DNA of 64,000 bases from Flavobacterium fluviatile. Its GTDB lineage: Bacteria; Bacteroidota; Bacteroidia; Flavobacteriales; Flavobacteriaceae. The stretch is from assembly GCF_010645065.1 (NCBI RefSeq), contig NZ_JAADZW010000002.1:248001-312000 (forward strand). The letters run 5' to 3'. Positions 44,849-52,733 of this stretch are shown here, piece after piece (within the stretch, counting starts at the first letter, position 1; each line of letters opens with the position of its first letter). A program made the position numbers and the translations under genes. The notes beneath the pieces are model-generated. The model was not told where the DNA came from. It ran no database searches and saw only the letters and a list, made by a program, of their open reading frames with translations.

Positions 44849-45031
44849 GGCGGGAGGTTGTTTTAAAAAAAAGAAGATATATGTATGGCTGGTTTTAGTA
44901 GACTAAATGGCAGTTTTACAGGCCTAATCCATTATTTGTCTCTGAATATTAATTGTAGATGGTTTCATGCTTTCTATAGGTTAAAAACCAGGGATTGTAT
45001 ATGTTATAGTGCTGTCAAGAAATGTGCCTTT

Positions 45032-45039
45032 TATATTTG
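45032..45039 (+). promoter_or_regulatory. -7 element (TATATTTG) of the DUF4270 gene
   Basis: Perfect TAnnTTTG, 16 bases before ATG 45056, within an upstream extension of the frame (from 44885). It supports 45056 as the start. Confidence 0.5.
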
Positions 45040-45055
45040 TCCAAAAAAATGGATT

Positions 45056-46375
45056 ATGCATAAGTTTATTTTGATGTTGTTTTTTGTCTTCGCAATAGTT
45101 TCCTGCGGTACCGATACAGATGGCGGAGAGTTTGTAGTAGGATCAGATTATTTGGCAGTAAACAATAAGGTGATTTTAATTGATACTGTTACGGTAGAAA
45201 TGGCTACTATAAATTTTGATTCTCTTATCACCTCTAATCAAAGCAAAATTTTAATCGGGAGTTATGATGATCCATTGTTTGGCAAGGTAAAATCAAACAG
45301 TTATTTTCAATTAGCATCAGACTCGTATTCATTAATCAGCACTACTGATACGGAATCAGCAAACTATGTTTTCGATTCAATTTCTATGATTTTAAAATAT
45401 GATAATTATTATTACGGGGACACAACTAAAGTGCAGACATTTAGTATTCATCGGTTACTTCAAAAAGTAAAACCAAATACTGATGATGATTACTTTTATA
45501 ATAATTCGGCTTTGAATTACAGTTCTGAAAGTTTAGGAAGCATTTCTTATAAACCCAGACCATTAGAAAAAGATTCTATCAATATTAAAATGGATGCTGC
45601 TTTTGGCGAAGCTCTTTTTCAAAAGTTTAAACAAAGGGATATTACAGATTTTGATAATTTCACTGAATATCTAAAAGGATTAGTGCTTGTTCCGTCAACT
45701 GAAAATTCATCAAGCATTATTGGTTTTGGCTTAACAAGTAAAGTACGGCTTTATTATTCAAAATATCTGGGAGATGACATTGATTCTTTTGTAAAAGATT
45801 TTTCTATTATAGATGCAACTAAGCAATTTAATGCTATTTCATTGGATAAAACGGGTACACTGATTCAGAATTTGCCTGCTTCAAACAGTAAATTATCCAG
45901 TTTAATGACTAATAATCAGAGTTATATTCAATCCGGAACCGGAGTGGCCTGCCGAATCGATTTCCCAAACATAAAACAGCTTAAATACATATCGGATAAA
46001 GGAGCAATTGTTGATGCTGAATTGATTCTGAAACCTGTCAACAATACTTATTCTGAGAAATTCCCTTTGTCTGATTCCTTACGTGTTTATGTTGCTGATA
46101 AACTCAACAGGATTAGCGGGACATTGAATACAACATCTGGTACTGCTTTATATGCTATGTTAAATAAACAAAGTGATGAATTCAATGAAAATGTGGGCTA
46201 TTCCTTGTCAGTTGGTGGATTTCTGCAGAAAGAAATGCTTAAACAATCAGATTCCAGATCTTCACTGGTTTTTGTTTTACCAAATATTTATAAAGCAGTC
46301 AACAGGCTCGTTTTAGGTGATCAGAAGCATCTGAATAATAAAATTCAATTGAAAATTTATTACCTCTCTTATTAA
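45056..46375 (+). CDS. DUF4270 family lipoprotein
   Basis: A 439-residue exported lipoprotein of unknown function. The signal MHKFILMLFFVFAIVSC gives a lipidation Cys at about residue 17, followed by GTDTDGGEF. Typical DUF4270 stretches follow: VTVEMATINFDSLITSNQSKILIGSYDDPLFGKVKSNSYFQL and SIIGFGLTSKVRLYYS. The frame is open upstream to 44885, but those 57 codons are Cys- and aromatic-rich without a signal peptide and contain the promoter, so ATG 45056 is preferred. The stop codon abuts the start of the next gene, an outer-membrane barrel, indicating a coupled pair. Confidence 0.87.
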   Translation: MHKFILMLFFVFAIVSCGTDTDGGEFVVGSDYLAVNNKVILIDTVTVEMATINFDSLITSNQSKILIGSYDDPLFGKVKSNSYFQLASDSYSLISTTDTESANYVFDSISMILKYDNYYYGDTTKVQTFSIHRLLQKVKPNTDDDYFYNNSALNYSSESLGSISYKPRPLEKDSINIKMDAAFGEALFQKFKQRDITDFDNFTEYLKGLVLVPSTENSSSIIGFGLTSKVRLYYSKYLGDDIDSFVKDFSIIDATKQFNAISLDKTGTLIQNLPASNSKLSSLMTNNQSYIQSGTGVACRIDFPNIKQLKYISDKGAIVDAELILKPVNNTYSEKFPLSDSLRVYVADKLNRISGTLNTTSGTALYAMLNKQSDEFNENVGYSLSVGGFLQKEMLKQSDSRSSLVFVLPNIYKAVNRLVLGDQKHLNNKIQLKIYYLSY

Positions 46376-47611
46376 ATGAAAAATAAAATCACCTTTTTAA
46401 GTTGCTTCATTTTAATGTATGTAACCTCTTTTTCACAAAGCATTTCCAGTTCTCCTTATTCATTGTATGGTATAGGTAGTTTATATGATGCCGATTATGG
46501 TTCAATTCCGTCTATTGGTTCTTCCGGCATTGCATTACCATCAGATACTTTTATTAATAACCTGAATCCCGCTTCATTAGCTTATTTGCCATTGAATCAT
46601 TTTATGTTTGAAGTAGGAGGCAAGGCGATTGGTACCACTTTTAAGAGTAGTTTTAAAACTGAAAAACGCAATAATTTTCAATTTTCACATATTGCTTTTG
46701 CATTTCCGGTGACTAAAAAATCTGCTTTTAGTGTTGCTTTGCGGCCGTATTCAAGTGCCTCGTTCAAAATTTCAGATTTACAATTACCTATTTCGAATAC
46801 TTCGGAATATTATACTTTAAATGCAGAGGGATCGGGTGGATTGAATAATTTTGATCTTTCTTATGGTTATCGTTTAGGTAAAAAATTAGCAATGGGTATT
46901 TCAGCTACTGTACTGTTTGGAAATACTACTGATGAAAGAAGTTATGTAATTTCAAATTCACTTACCACTATTAACAAAAAAACAGATTATAGTGGCTTAC
47001 GGGCAACTTTGGGCGTTCAGTATAAAATTGATTCGACCCTAACTATTGCTTCGACTTTCAAAGCGCCTACTCAGATTAAGGCTTCTAAAGTTCAGTCTGT
47101 AGAAAACGTAAACAATTCAAATGAAAGCATTATAGAATCAGATGTTGCTTCTGATCCCGATGATTATTATATGCCGGCAGAAATTGGTTTTGGGATAAAT
47201 AAACGTTTCAAAAACAATCTGAGAATGACTTTTGATTATGAAAAAAGTTTCTGGAACGATACAAATCAGTCAGAATTATATGGTGATTTTGTTAATCAGG
47301 ATCGTTTTGCTTTGGGATTTAGTTTTAGGAATAATAAAAATATCCGGAGTTATTGGGATAACGTTCAATACGGAACAGGGGTGAATTTTGATACCGGTTA
47401 CCTGGAAGTCGATGGGAAAAGAGTTAATAATGCAGCAATTTCTATTGGAGTTTCCTTGCCGGTTGATAATACTTTTTCGGTTCTTAATATTTCATATTCT
47501 TACGGTCAAAAAGGCAAAATAGGAGATGGATTAATAAAAGAAAATTATCATAAACTCTCACTGAATTTATCTTTGGACGGCATCTGGTTCGTTAAGCGAA
47601 AGATAGAATAG
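46376..47611 (+). CDS. FadL/OmpP1-like outer-membrane barrel protein paired with DUF4270
   Basis: A 411-residue protein with a signal peptide ending FSQS (about residue 22). The mature N-terminus SSSPYSLYGIGSLYDADYGSIPSIGSSGIALPSDTFINNLNPASLAYL recalls the FadL/PorV-type barrel opening, where NPASL marks the plug-to-barrel transition. The rest is alternating strands ending with YHKLSLNLSLDGIWF. The ATG directly follows the DUF4270 stop codon. Its substrate is unknown; FadL relatives move hydrophobic compounds, but many Bacteroidota members have T9SS or unknown roles. It converges on murI with only 3 bases between. Confidence 0.82.
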   Translation: MKNKITFLSCFILMYVTSFSQSISSSPYSLYGIGSLYDADYGSIPSIGSSGIALPSDTFINNLNPASLAYLPLNHFMFEVGGKAIGTTFKSSFKTEKRNNFQFSHIAFAFPVTKKSAFSVALRPYSSASFKISDLQLPISNTSEYYTLNAEGSGGLNNFDLSYGYRLGKKLAMGISATVLFGNTTDERSYVISNSLTTINKKTDYSGLRATLGVQYKIDSTLTIASTFKAPTQIKASKVQSVENVNNSNESIIESDVASDPDDYYMPAEIGFGINKRFKNNLRMTFDYEKSFWNDTNQSELYGDFVNQDRFALGFSFRNNKNIRSYWDNVQYGTGVNFDTGYLEVDGKRVNNAAISIGVSLPVDNTFSVLNISYSYGQKGKIGDGLIKENYHKLSLNLSLDGIWFVKRKIE

Positions 47612-47614
47612 TGC

Positions 47615-48391
47615 TTAAAAATCCTTTTGAACCACATGGTATTTGTAATTCAAAATTGATTTTAAAACGGCAGGATTCGAATTAATGTAAAATACAGGTT
47701 CGCTTTTTTCACTATCAGAAAAGCCTGCTTTTTCACGCAAAATGTTTTTTGTTTGCCTGGCTACTGCTTCTCCCGAATCAATAATCTGAATATGTTCTGG
47801 AAGAATTTTTTTAATCTGTGGAATAAGATAAGGATAATGACTGCATCCCAAAACCAGATAATCAATATCTGCATCAATCATGGGCTGCAAGTAAGATTCT
47901 AATAATTGTGTCATTTCCGGAGAATTCAGATTCCCTTCTTCAATGAGCTGTACCAATCCGTAACCCACCTGTTCTATGATTTTTGTATCCTGAAACATTT
48001 CGGCAGTTTTGTTAAAAAGCTCACTGTTCAAAGTACCTTTTGTGGCCAAAATTCCAATAACCTGTGTTTTCGAATTATGAGCTGCAGGTTTTATGGCAGG
48101 CTCTATTCCGATAAAAGGAATATCATAATTGGCACGAAGTTCCTGAATAGCATTTGTAGTGGCAGTATTGCAGGCAACAACAATCAACTTGCAGTTATTT
48201 TCGATTAAAAAATCAACGTTTTTTTTACTTAAAGCAACAATTTCTTCTTTGGATTTTTGACCATACGGAGCATTTTTACTGTCTGCCAGATAAATGGTTT
48301 TTTCATTCGGAAGCAGTTCATGAATGGCACTCCATATTGAAGTCCCTCCAATTCCGGAATCAAAAACGCCTATAGGATTGTTGTTTGTCAT
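47615..48391 (-). CDS. murI: Glutamate racemase
   Basis: Makes D-glutamate for peptidoglycan from L-glutamate by a two-cysteine mechanism. The catalytic pair is C74 (VVACNTATTN) and C183 (LVLGCSHYPYL), and the N-terminal motif PIGVFDSGIGGTSI with the Asp/Ser substrate contacts is complete. The 258-residue length is normal. It lies on the minus strand facing the DUF4270/barrel pair. The -7 element ends 4 bases before the start codon, so translation is probably leaderless. Confidence 0.97.
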   Translation of the reverse strand: MTNNNPIGVFDSGIGGTSIWSAIHELLPNEKTIYLADSKNAPYGQKSKEEIVALSKKNVDFLIENNCKLIVVACNTATTNAIQELRANYDIPFIGIEPAIKPAAHNSKTQVIGILATKGTLNSELFNKTAEMFQDTKIIEQVGYGLVQLIEEGNLNSPEMTQLLESYLQPMIDADIDYLVLGCSHYPYLIPQIKKILPEHIQIIDSGEAVARQTKNILREKAGFSDSEKSEPVFYINSNPAVLKSILNYKYHVVQKDF

Positions 48392-48395
48392 AAAA

Positions 48396-48403
48396 CAAAA
48401 TTA
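48396..48403 (-). promoter_or_regulatory. -7 element (TAATTTTG, minus strand) of murI
   Basis: Perfect TAnnTTTG on the minus strand, 4 bases before the murI ATG: the same tight spacing as ruvB. Confidence 0.5.
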
Positions 48404-48488
48404 CATTTTTTTCAAAATCTAAATTCGTACTTTTTATTGAATTTTAGGTTAAATAAATCAGAAAATTAATAAGAGTAAGCTTCATTTG

Positions 48489-48522
48489 TTTGAAACGAAT
48501 CTAAAAGATTTCTTTATATTTA
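48489..48522 (+). promoter_or_regulatory. Promoter of the DUF6660-like gene: TTTG-N22-TATATTTA
   Basis: -33 TTTG at 48489-48492 and a one-mismatch -7 element TATATTTA at 48515-48522, 4 bases before ATG 48527. Confidence 0.4.
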
Positions 48523-48526
48523 CAGC

Positions 48527-48856
48527 ATGAAATTAACATGGTTTTTATTTTCAATTTATCTTGTTTCCCTGTCATTGCTTCCTTGTAATGACATAGATGA
48601 TTGTGCTGACTTTGCAAAAACCGAACTTCATAAAAACCATTCCCATAATCAAAAATCAGATACTCAAAACGATCAGTGTACACCTTTTTGTTCCTGTGCC
48701 TGTTGTGGGGTTCATGGTTTTCAATTTCAAAATCACAGTTTTAAAGAAGAAAAAAAGTCCAGTTTTGCTGACACTAAAAAGCAATCCGTTTTTTATGTCT
48801 TTAATAACTACAAAACAGTTTACTTAGGAATCTGGCAGCCGCCGAAATTAAGTTAG
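48527..48856 (+). CDS. Small His/Cys-rich exported protein (DUF6660-like), upstream of a TonB receptor
   Basis: A 109-residue protein with an N-terminal hydrophobic signal (WFLFSIYLVSLSLLPC) and a mature part rich in possible metal ligands: HKNHSHNQ (His) and CTPFCSCACCGVHGF (five Cys and a His within 14 residues). A less Cys-rich C-terminal half ends IWQPPKL. It resembles DUF6660 proteins of Bacteroidota, whose function is unknown. It is followed 66 bases later by a TonB-dependent receptor on the same strand, so a metal-sensing or metal-handling role is inferred. No predicted lipobox is convincing, although a Cys follows the hydrophobic segment (LLPCND). Confidence 0.75.
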   Translation: MKLTWFLFSIYLVSLSLLPCNDIDDCADFAKTELHKNHSHNQKSDTQNDQCTPFCSCACCGVHGFQFQNHSFKEEKKSSFADTKKQSVFYVFNNYKTVYLGIWQPPKLS

Positions 48857-48922
48857 ATAGTATTGAATTTTACCCTTAGTTTTTACTTTGGGGAATCTAT
48901 TATTTATTTAATTTAATATCAA

Positions 48923-51103
48923 ATGACAAAATATGCAATTATTTTGGCTATGCTTGTGTGTTCATTCGCATATAGTCAAAACACTTTAAAAATTATAGTT
49001 AAAGACAATGAAACCCGGCAAAATTTAACAGGCGTTTCAGTTCAGGTTCATAACACCACTATTTCGGGAACAACCGATAATAATGGTTTTTTAGAATTGA
49101 ATGCTATTGAAAACGGTATTCAAAAAATTAATTTTAAATTTTTAGGTTATGAAGAGTTTATCCTCGATGTTATTTTTCCCAGGCAGGAGGATGAGGTTTT
49201 AGAGGTCAATTTGATCGCCAGGGAAGAAGAAGAACTGGACGAAGTAATTGTTCAGTCAACCAGAACCAGCAGAACGATCAGAAACACACCAACAAGAATC
49301 GAATCTATTGATGCCGAAGAACTCGACGAAAAGGCAAATATGAAACCAGCCAATGTAAGTATGGTTTTGCATGAAAGTACTGGTTTACAGGTACAGCAGA
49401 CATCTGCTACAAGCGGTAATGCAAGTATCAGGGTTCAGGGATTAGACGGGCGCTATACACAGTTATTGAAAGATGGCTATGCTAATTTCGGAAATTTTGC
49501 AAGCGGTCTGAGTATTCTTGAAATCCCACCTCTGGATTTACAACAGGTAGAAGTTGTTAAGGGACCATCTTCAACATTATACGGAGGAGGAGCAATTGCA
49601 GGTGTTATTAATTTTATTTCGAAAACACCTAAAGAAAAAGGAGAGTACAATTTTATTTTCAATCAGTCGAACATAGGGCAGACCAATATTGGAGCGTATG
49701 CATCACAGCGAAAAGGTAAATTTGGATATTCTATACTTGGACTCGTTAACTTTCAAAAAGCTTTTGATGTTGATCATGACGATTTTTCTGAAACTCCCAA
49801 ATCTCACAACTTCACCATAAATCCTCGTTTGTTTTATTATCCTTCTGAAAGCCTAAGTTTAATGCTGGGCAATAGCTTTACTAAAACAAATATGGAAGGA
49901 GGTGATATGCATGTTATTGATGGCAAAGCTGATGCGTATCATGTGTATTTTGAAAAAAATAAAACCATTCGAAACACAACTGTTTTTGAACTGGATAAGA
50001 AATTTGAAAATCAGAACAGCTTTAAATTAAAACAAAGTCTTAGTTTTTTTGACAGGATAATCAATGTTCCTGATTATGAGTTTTCCGGTATAAATTTGAA
50101 TTCTTTTACAGACGCATCATATGTAATAAACAAAGAAAAACATACGATAATTAGTGGTGCAAATTTGGTTTATGATAATTTCGAACAAAGAAATTCAGGC
50201 ATTTTAGACGCTAAATCTTTTACTGCCGGTATGTATGTTCAACACACCTGGGATGTTTCTGAAAATGTAAAATTAGAAAATGGCTTGCGACTGGATAATG
50301 TGTCGTATTCGAATATAAATTTTTCAAAAAACCGTACTTTCTTCTTGCCAAAAATTTCTGCATTGTTCAAAATAAATTCGCAATGGAGCAGTAGGGTTGG
50401 TGGCGGTTTTGGATATAAAATTCCAACTGTTTTTACAGAGCAGACAGAATCAGTTCAATATCAAAATGTAATGCCGTTACAAAATGTAGAGGCAGAAAAA
50501 AGTATTGGAGGAACTGCAGATGTAAATTATAAAGCGAGTATTTTCTCTGATTTAAAAATTTCTGTTAACCAGATGTTTTTTATAACAAAAATCAGCAAAC
50601 CATTGGTATTAGAAAATGATACAGATTATGCATTCTTTGTAAATGCATCAGATCCAGTTGTAAGCAGGGGTTTTGAAACCAACGTTAAGTTTATTTACAA
50701 AGAAGATTTTAAACTTTTTGCAAGATATACCTTCACAGATGCTCAGGCAAAATATTTAACAGGAAATCAATTTTTGCCATTGCTTCCAAAAAACAAAGTA
50801 AATCTGGCCTTGATTTATGAAAAAGAAAACAATTTTAAAATAGGATTAGAAGGCTATTTCACCGATGAGCAGTTTTTGTATGATGGCACTAAAACCCCAG
50901 CATTTTGGGAGTTAGGTTTCATGGTTGAAAAAACATTATGGAAAAATTTTGCTTTTTTTATCAATTTTGAAAATTTTACCGATACACGACAAAGTAATTA
51001 CAAAAGGGTTGTAAATGATCCTCACAACAACCCTACCTTTGATGATATCTGGACACATACAGAAGGGTTTACGATTAATGGAGGTTTGAAAATAAAATTA
51101 TAA
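48923..51103 (+). CDS. TonB-dependent outer-membrane receptor with carboxypeptidase-regulatory-like N-domain
   Basis: A 726-residue receptor. Signal peptide (about 1-19, ending AYSQ), then a CarboxypepD_reg-like domain (about 22-100, with LKIIVKDNETRQNLTGVSVQVHNTTISGTTDNNGFLEL), a plug domain with NVSMVLHESTGLQVQQTSATSGNASIRVQGLDGRYTQLLKDG and the conserved PSSTLYGGGAIAGVIN, and a 22-strand barrel ending TINGGLKIKL. It is closely spaced after a His/Cys-rich protein, so copper, zinc or iron chelate uptake is likely, though the ligand is not readable. It has no SusD partner, arguing against polysaccharide use. A terminator follows at 51111-51141. Confidence 0.93.
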   Translation: MTKYAIILAMLVCSFAYSQNTLKIIVKDNETRQNLTGVSVQVHNTTISGTTDNNGFLELNAIENGIQKINFKFLGYEEFILDVIFPRQEDEVLEVNLIAREEEELDEVIVQSTRTSRTIRNTPTRIESIDAEELDEKANMKPANVSMVLHESTGLQVQQTSATSGNASIRVQGLDGRYTQLLKDGYANFGNFASGLSILEIPPLDLQQVEVVKGPSSTLYGGGAIAGVINFISKTPKEKGEYNFIFNQSNIGQTNIGAYASQRKGKFGYSILGLVNFQKAFDVDHDDFSETPKSHNFTINPRLFYYPSESLSLMLGNSFTKTNMEGGDMHVIDGKADAYHVYFEKNKTIRNTTVFELDKKFENQNSFKLKQSLSFFDRIINVPDYEFSGINLNSFTDASYVINKEKHTIISGANLVYDNFEQRNSGILDAKSFTAGMYVQHTWDVSENVKLENGLRLDNVSYSNINFSKNRTFFLPKISALFKINSQWSSRVGGGFGYKIPTVFTEQTESVQYQNVMPLQNVEAEKSIGGTADVNYKASIFSDLKISVNQMFFITKISKPLVLENDTDYAFFVNASDPVVSRGFETNVKFIYKEDFKLFARYTFTDAQAKYLTGNQFLPLLPKNKVNLALIYEKENNFKIGLEGYFTDEQFLYDGTKTPAFWELGFMVEKTLWKNFAFFINFENFTDTRQSNYKRVVNDPHNNPTFDDIWTHTEGFTINGGLKIKL

Positions 51104-51106
51104 AAC

Positions 51107-51142
51107 AAAAAAATGGCTCAACTTATAAGTGAGCCATTTTTG
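51107..51142. terminator. Bidirectional terminator between the TonB receptor and ompH
   Basis: Perfect stem AAATGGCTCA (51111-51120) / TGAGCCATTT (51130-51139), loop ACTTATAAG, with an A tract on the left and a T tract on the right. It serves both convergent genes. Confidence 0.85.
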
Positions 51143-51161
51143 TAATATGAAATGTTGTTTC

Positions 51162-51665
51162 TTAGAATCCTAAATCTTTTTTAACATCAGCAGTAATGTT
51201 TGGACCGTCTGCTAATAAAAGAGTTGAACCGTCTAATACATATTGATAACCTTTCGCTTTTCCAATTTTTTGGATAGAAGCTCTTACTTTTTCCATTAGA
51301 GGTTTTACTAAATCAGTCTCTTTTTGTTGTAGTTCTTTTTGAGCATTATCTCTGTAATCCCCAATTCTCTTTTGCATATCCTGAACTTCTTTAGCACGCT
51401 CAGTGTTTACTGCTTCAGTTGCTGTTGCAGATTCAGTATCATACTTTTTGATTTTTGTTTGATATTCCTCAATCATTTTTTTGTATTCCGCATCGTATGT
51501 TCCGCTTAATTTTTGTAATTGAGTTTGAGCATCAAGCATAGCAGGCATCTTCGACATAATCTCGCTAACATCAACATGAGCTGTTTTAGCCTGCGCATTC
51601 ATTGTATTGTTTGCAGCTAAAATAAGCACTGCAGCAATTACTAAAGTTTTGATTTGTTTCATCAT
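51162..51665 (-). CDS. OmpH/Skp-family periplasmic chaperone (short)
   Basis: Skp holds unfolded outer-membrane proteins in the periplasm for delivery to BAM. The 167-residue protein has a signal peptide (cleavage after NAQA, about residue 25), then a motif HVDVSEIMSKMPAM and a long coiled-coil arm (about 45-120, rich in Lys/Glu/Gln), and a C-terminal part (YQYVLDGSTLLLADG) typical of Bacteroidota OmpH. The start can be either of two tandem ATGs (51665 or 51662). It is 13 bases after a second, longer Skp gene and is the last gene of the bamA operon. Confidence 0.92.
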   Translation of the reverse strand: MMKQIKTLVIAAVLILAANNTMNAQAKTAHVDVSEIMSKMPAMLDAQTQLQKLSGTYDAEYKKMIEEYQTKIKKYDTESATATEAVNTERAKEVQDMQKRIGDYRDNAQKELQQKETDLVKPLMEKVRASIQKIGKAKGYQYVLDGSTLLLADGPNITADVKKDLGF

Positions 51666-51678
51666 TTTAAAATATTAA

Positions 51679-52692
51679 TTAATTATTGGTCGTATTTGTT
51701 TTTTGTGTTTCGGCCTCTTTAGCTTTTTTGGCCGCTTCTCTTTCTTCTAAAATTTTCTTCTTTCTTTCTTCTAACTCTTTTTTGCGCTGTTCATAAAGTT
51801 TCTGTCTTTCTTCGGCTTTATTAACTGCAGGCTGAGATGTTGTTGCTGGTTCTGTTGTCGTTGGAGCTGATACAGGTATGCCTGTAGTCTCAGTCTTTAT
51901 TGCCTCTGTTGATTTTGCACTTTCAGAAACCGTGCCATTTTTTCTAGCGGCTTTTTCAGCTGCTATAGCGTTTCTCTTTTCTTCGTATTCTTTTCTTTTA
52001 GCCTCTTGTTCTAATTTTCTGTCTGCAACTAATTTTTCTCTTGCAGCTTTTCTCGCGTCCAAAGCTTTTTGCCTTTCTGCCATGGCCGGATTTTCGTCAA
52101 TCTCATTTTCAAGATTTTCTTTGGCTTCCTGCTCTTTTAATTGTTTTTTAGAGAGCTGCTCCCTTTTCTCTGTTCTGTTGAGAATACGGATAACCTGGTC
52201 ACTTATATCAAATCTTTTTGCTGAAAAAAGCATGGTCAAATCAGATGATTTGTCAAAAATAAAATCATAATTTTTAGCTTCTGCAATATCCTGAACAGCA
52301 GTGAAAACCTGATCTTGTATTGGTTTTGCCAAAGCTGCTTTCTGATGCATTAAATTTCCGTCAACCCCAAATTGTTTTTGCTGATAGTCCAGCATCTCAT
52401 TTTCCAGAAATTTAATTTCTGTTTCTCTTTCCTCGATCAGCTCTTTGGTAAGCAGTGCTTTTTCTGTTTTAAGATTTTCCTTTAATTTATTTATTTCTAA
52501 TTTTTTGGTTTCAATTTCCTGCTTCCATTTAGTAGCTTTTAAGTCTAACTGCGATTTAGCTTCTTTGTAATCAGAAACATTTTCTAAAATATATTCCATG
52601 TCGATGTAGCCAATTCTGGTCGACCTTGTCTGCGCCTTACTTGTATTTGCTACAATCAAGGCTAAAAATATAAATAAAAATTGTTTTCTCAT
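51679..52692 (-). CDS. OmpH/Skp-family chaperone (long, with charged coiled-coil tail)
   Basis: A Skp-like chaperone of 337 residues when started at ATG 52692, which gives the signal MRKQFLFIFLALIVANTSKAQ; an in-frame ATG 30 bases upstream (52722) spoils the signal. The OmpH core spans about 22-175 (RIGYIDMEYILENV, YDFIFDKSSDLTMLFSA). A tail of about 160 residues follows that is almost entirely Lys, Glu, Arg, Ala, Gln and Thr (ENLENEIDENPAMAERQKALDARKAAREKL, ERQKLYEQRKKELEERKKK), predicted as coiled coil or disordered. Such tails are seen in some Bacteroidota paralogues. It follows bamA by 42 bases. Confidence 0.92.
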   Translation of the reverse strand: MRKQFLFIFLALIVANTSKAQTRSTRIGYIDMEYILENVSDYKEAKSQLDLKATKWKQEIETKKLEINKLKENLKTEKALLTKELIEERETEIKFLENEMLDYQQKQFGVDGNLMHQKAALAKPIQDQVFTAVQDIAEAKNYDFIFDKSSDLTMLFSAKRFDISDQVIRILNRTEKREQLSKKQLKEQEAKENLENEIDENPAMAERQKALDARKAAREKLVADRKLEQEAKRKEYEEKRNAIAAEKAARKNGTVSESAKSTEAIKTETTGIPVSAPTTTEPATTSQPAVNKAEERQKLYEQRKKELEERKKKILEEREAAKKAKEAETQKTNTTNN

Positions 52693-52733
52693 ACAGTACT
52701 TTATTTCAAAATTTTTAACCAAATATCATCTTT

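Noticed and set aside
44885..45055. N-terminal extension of the DUF4270 gene
   Set aside because: It lacks a signal peptide, contains the -7 element, and the lipoprotein signal begins at ATG 45056.
47612..47614. Possible overlap or frameshift between the FadL-like gene and murI
   Set aside because: Both genes end intact with normal C-termini; they are simply convergent with a 3-base gap.
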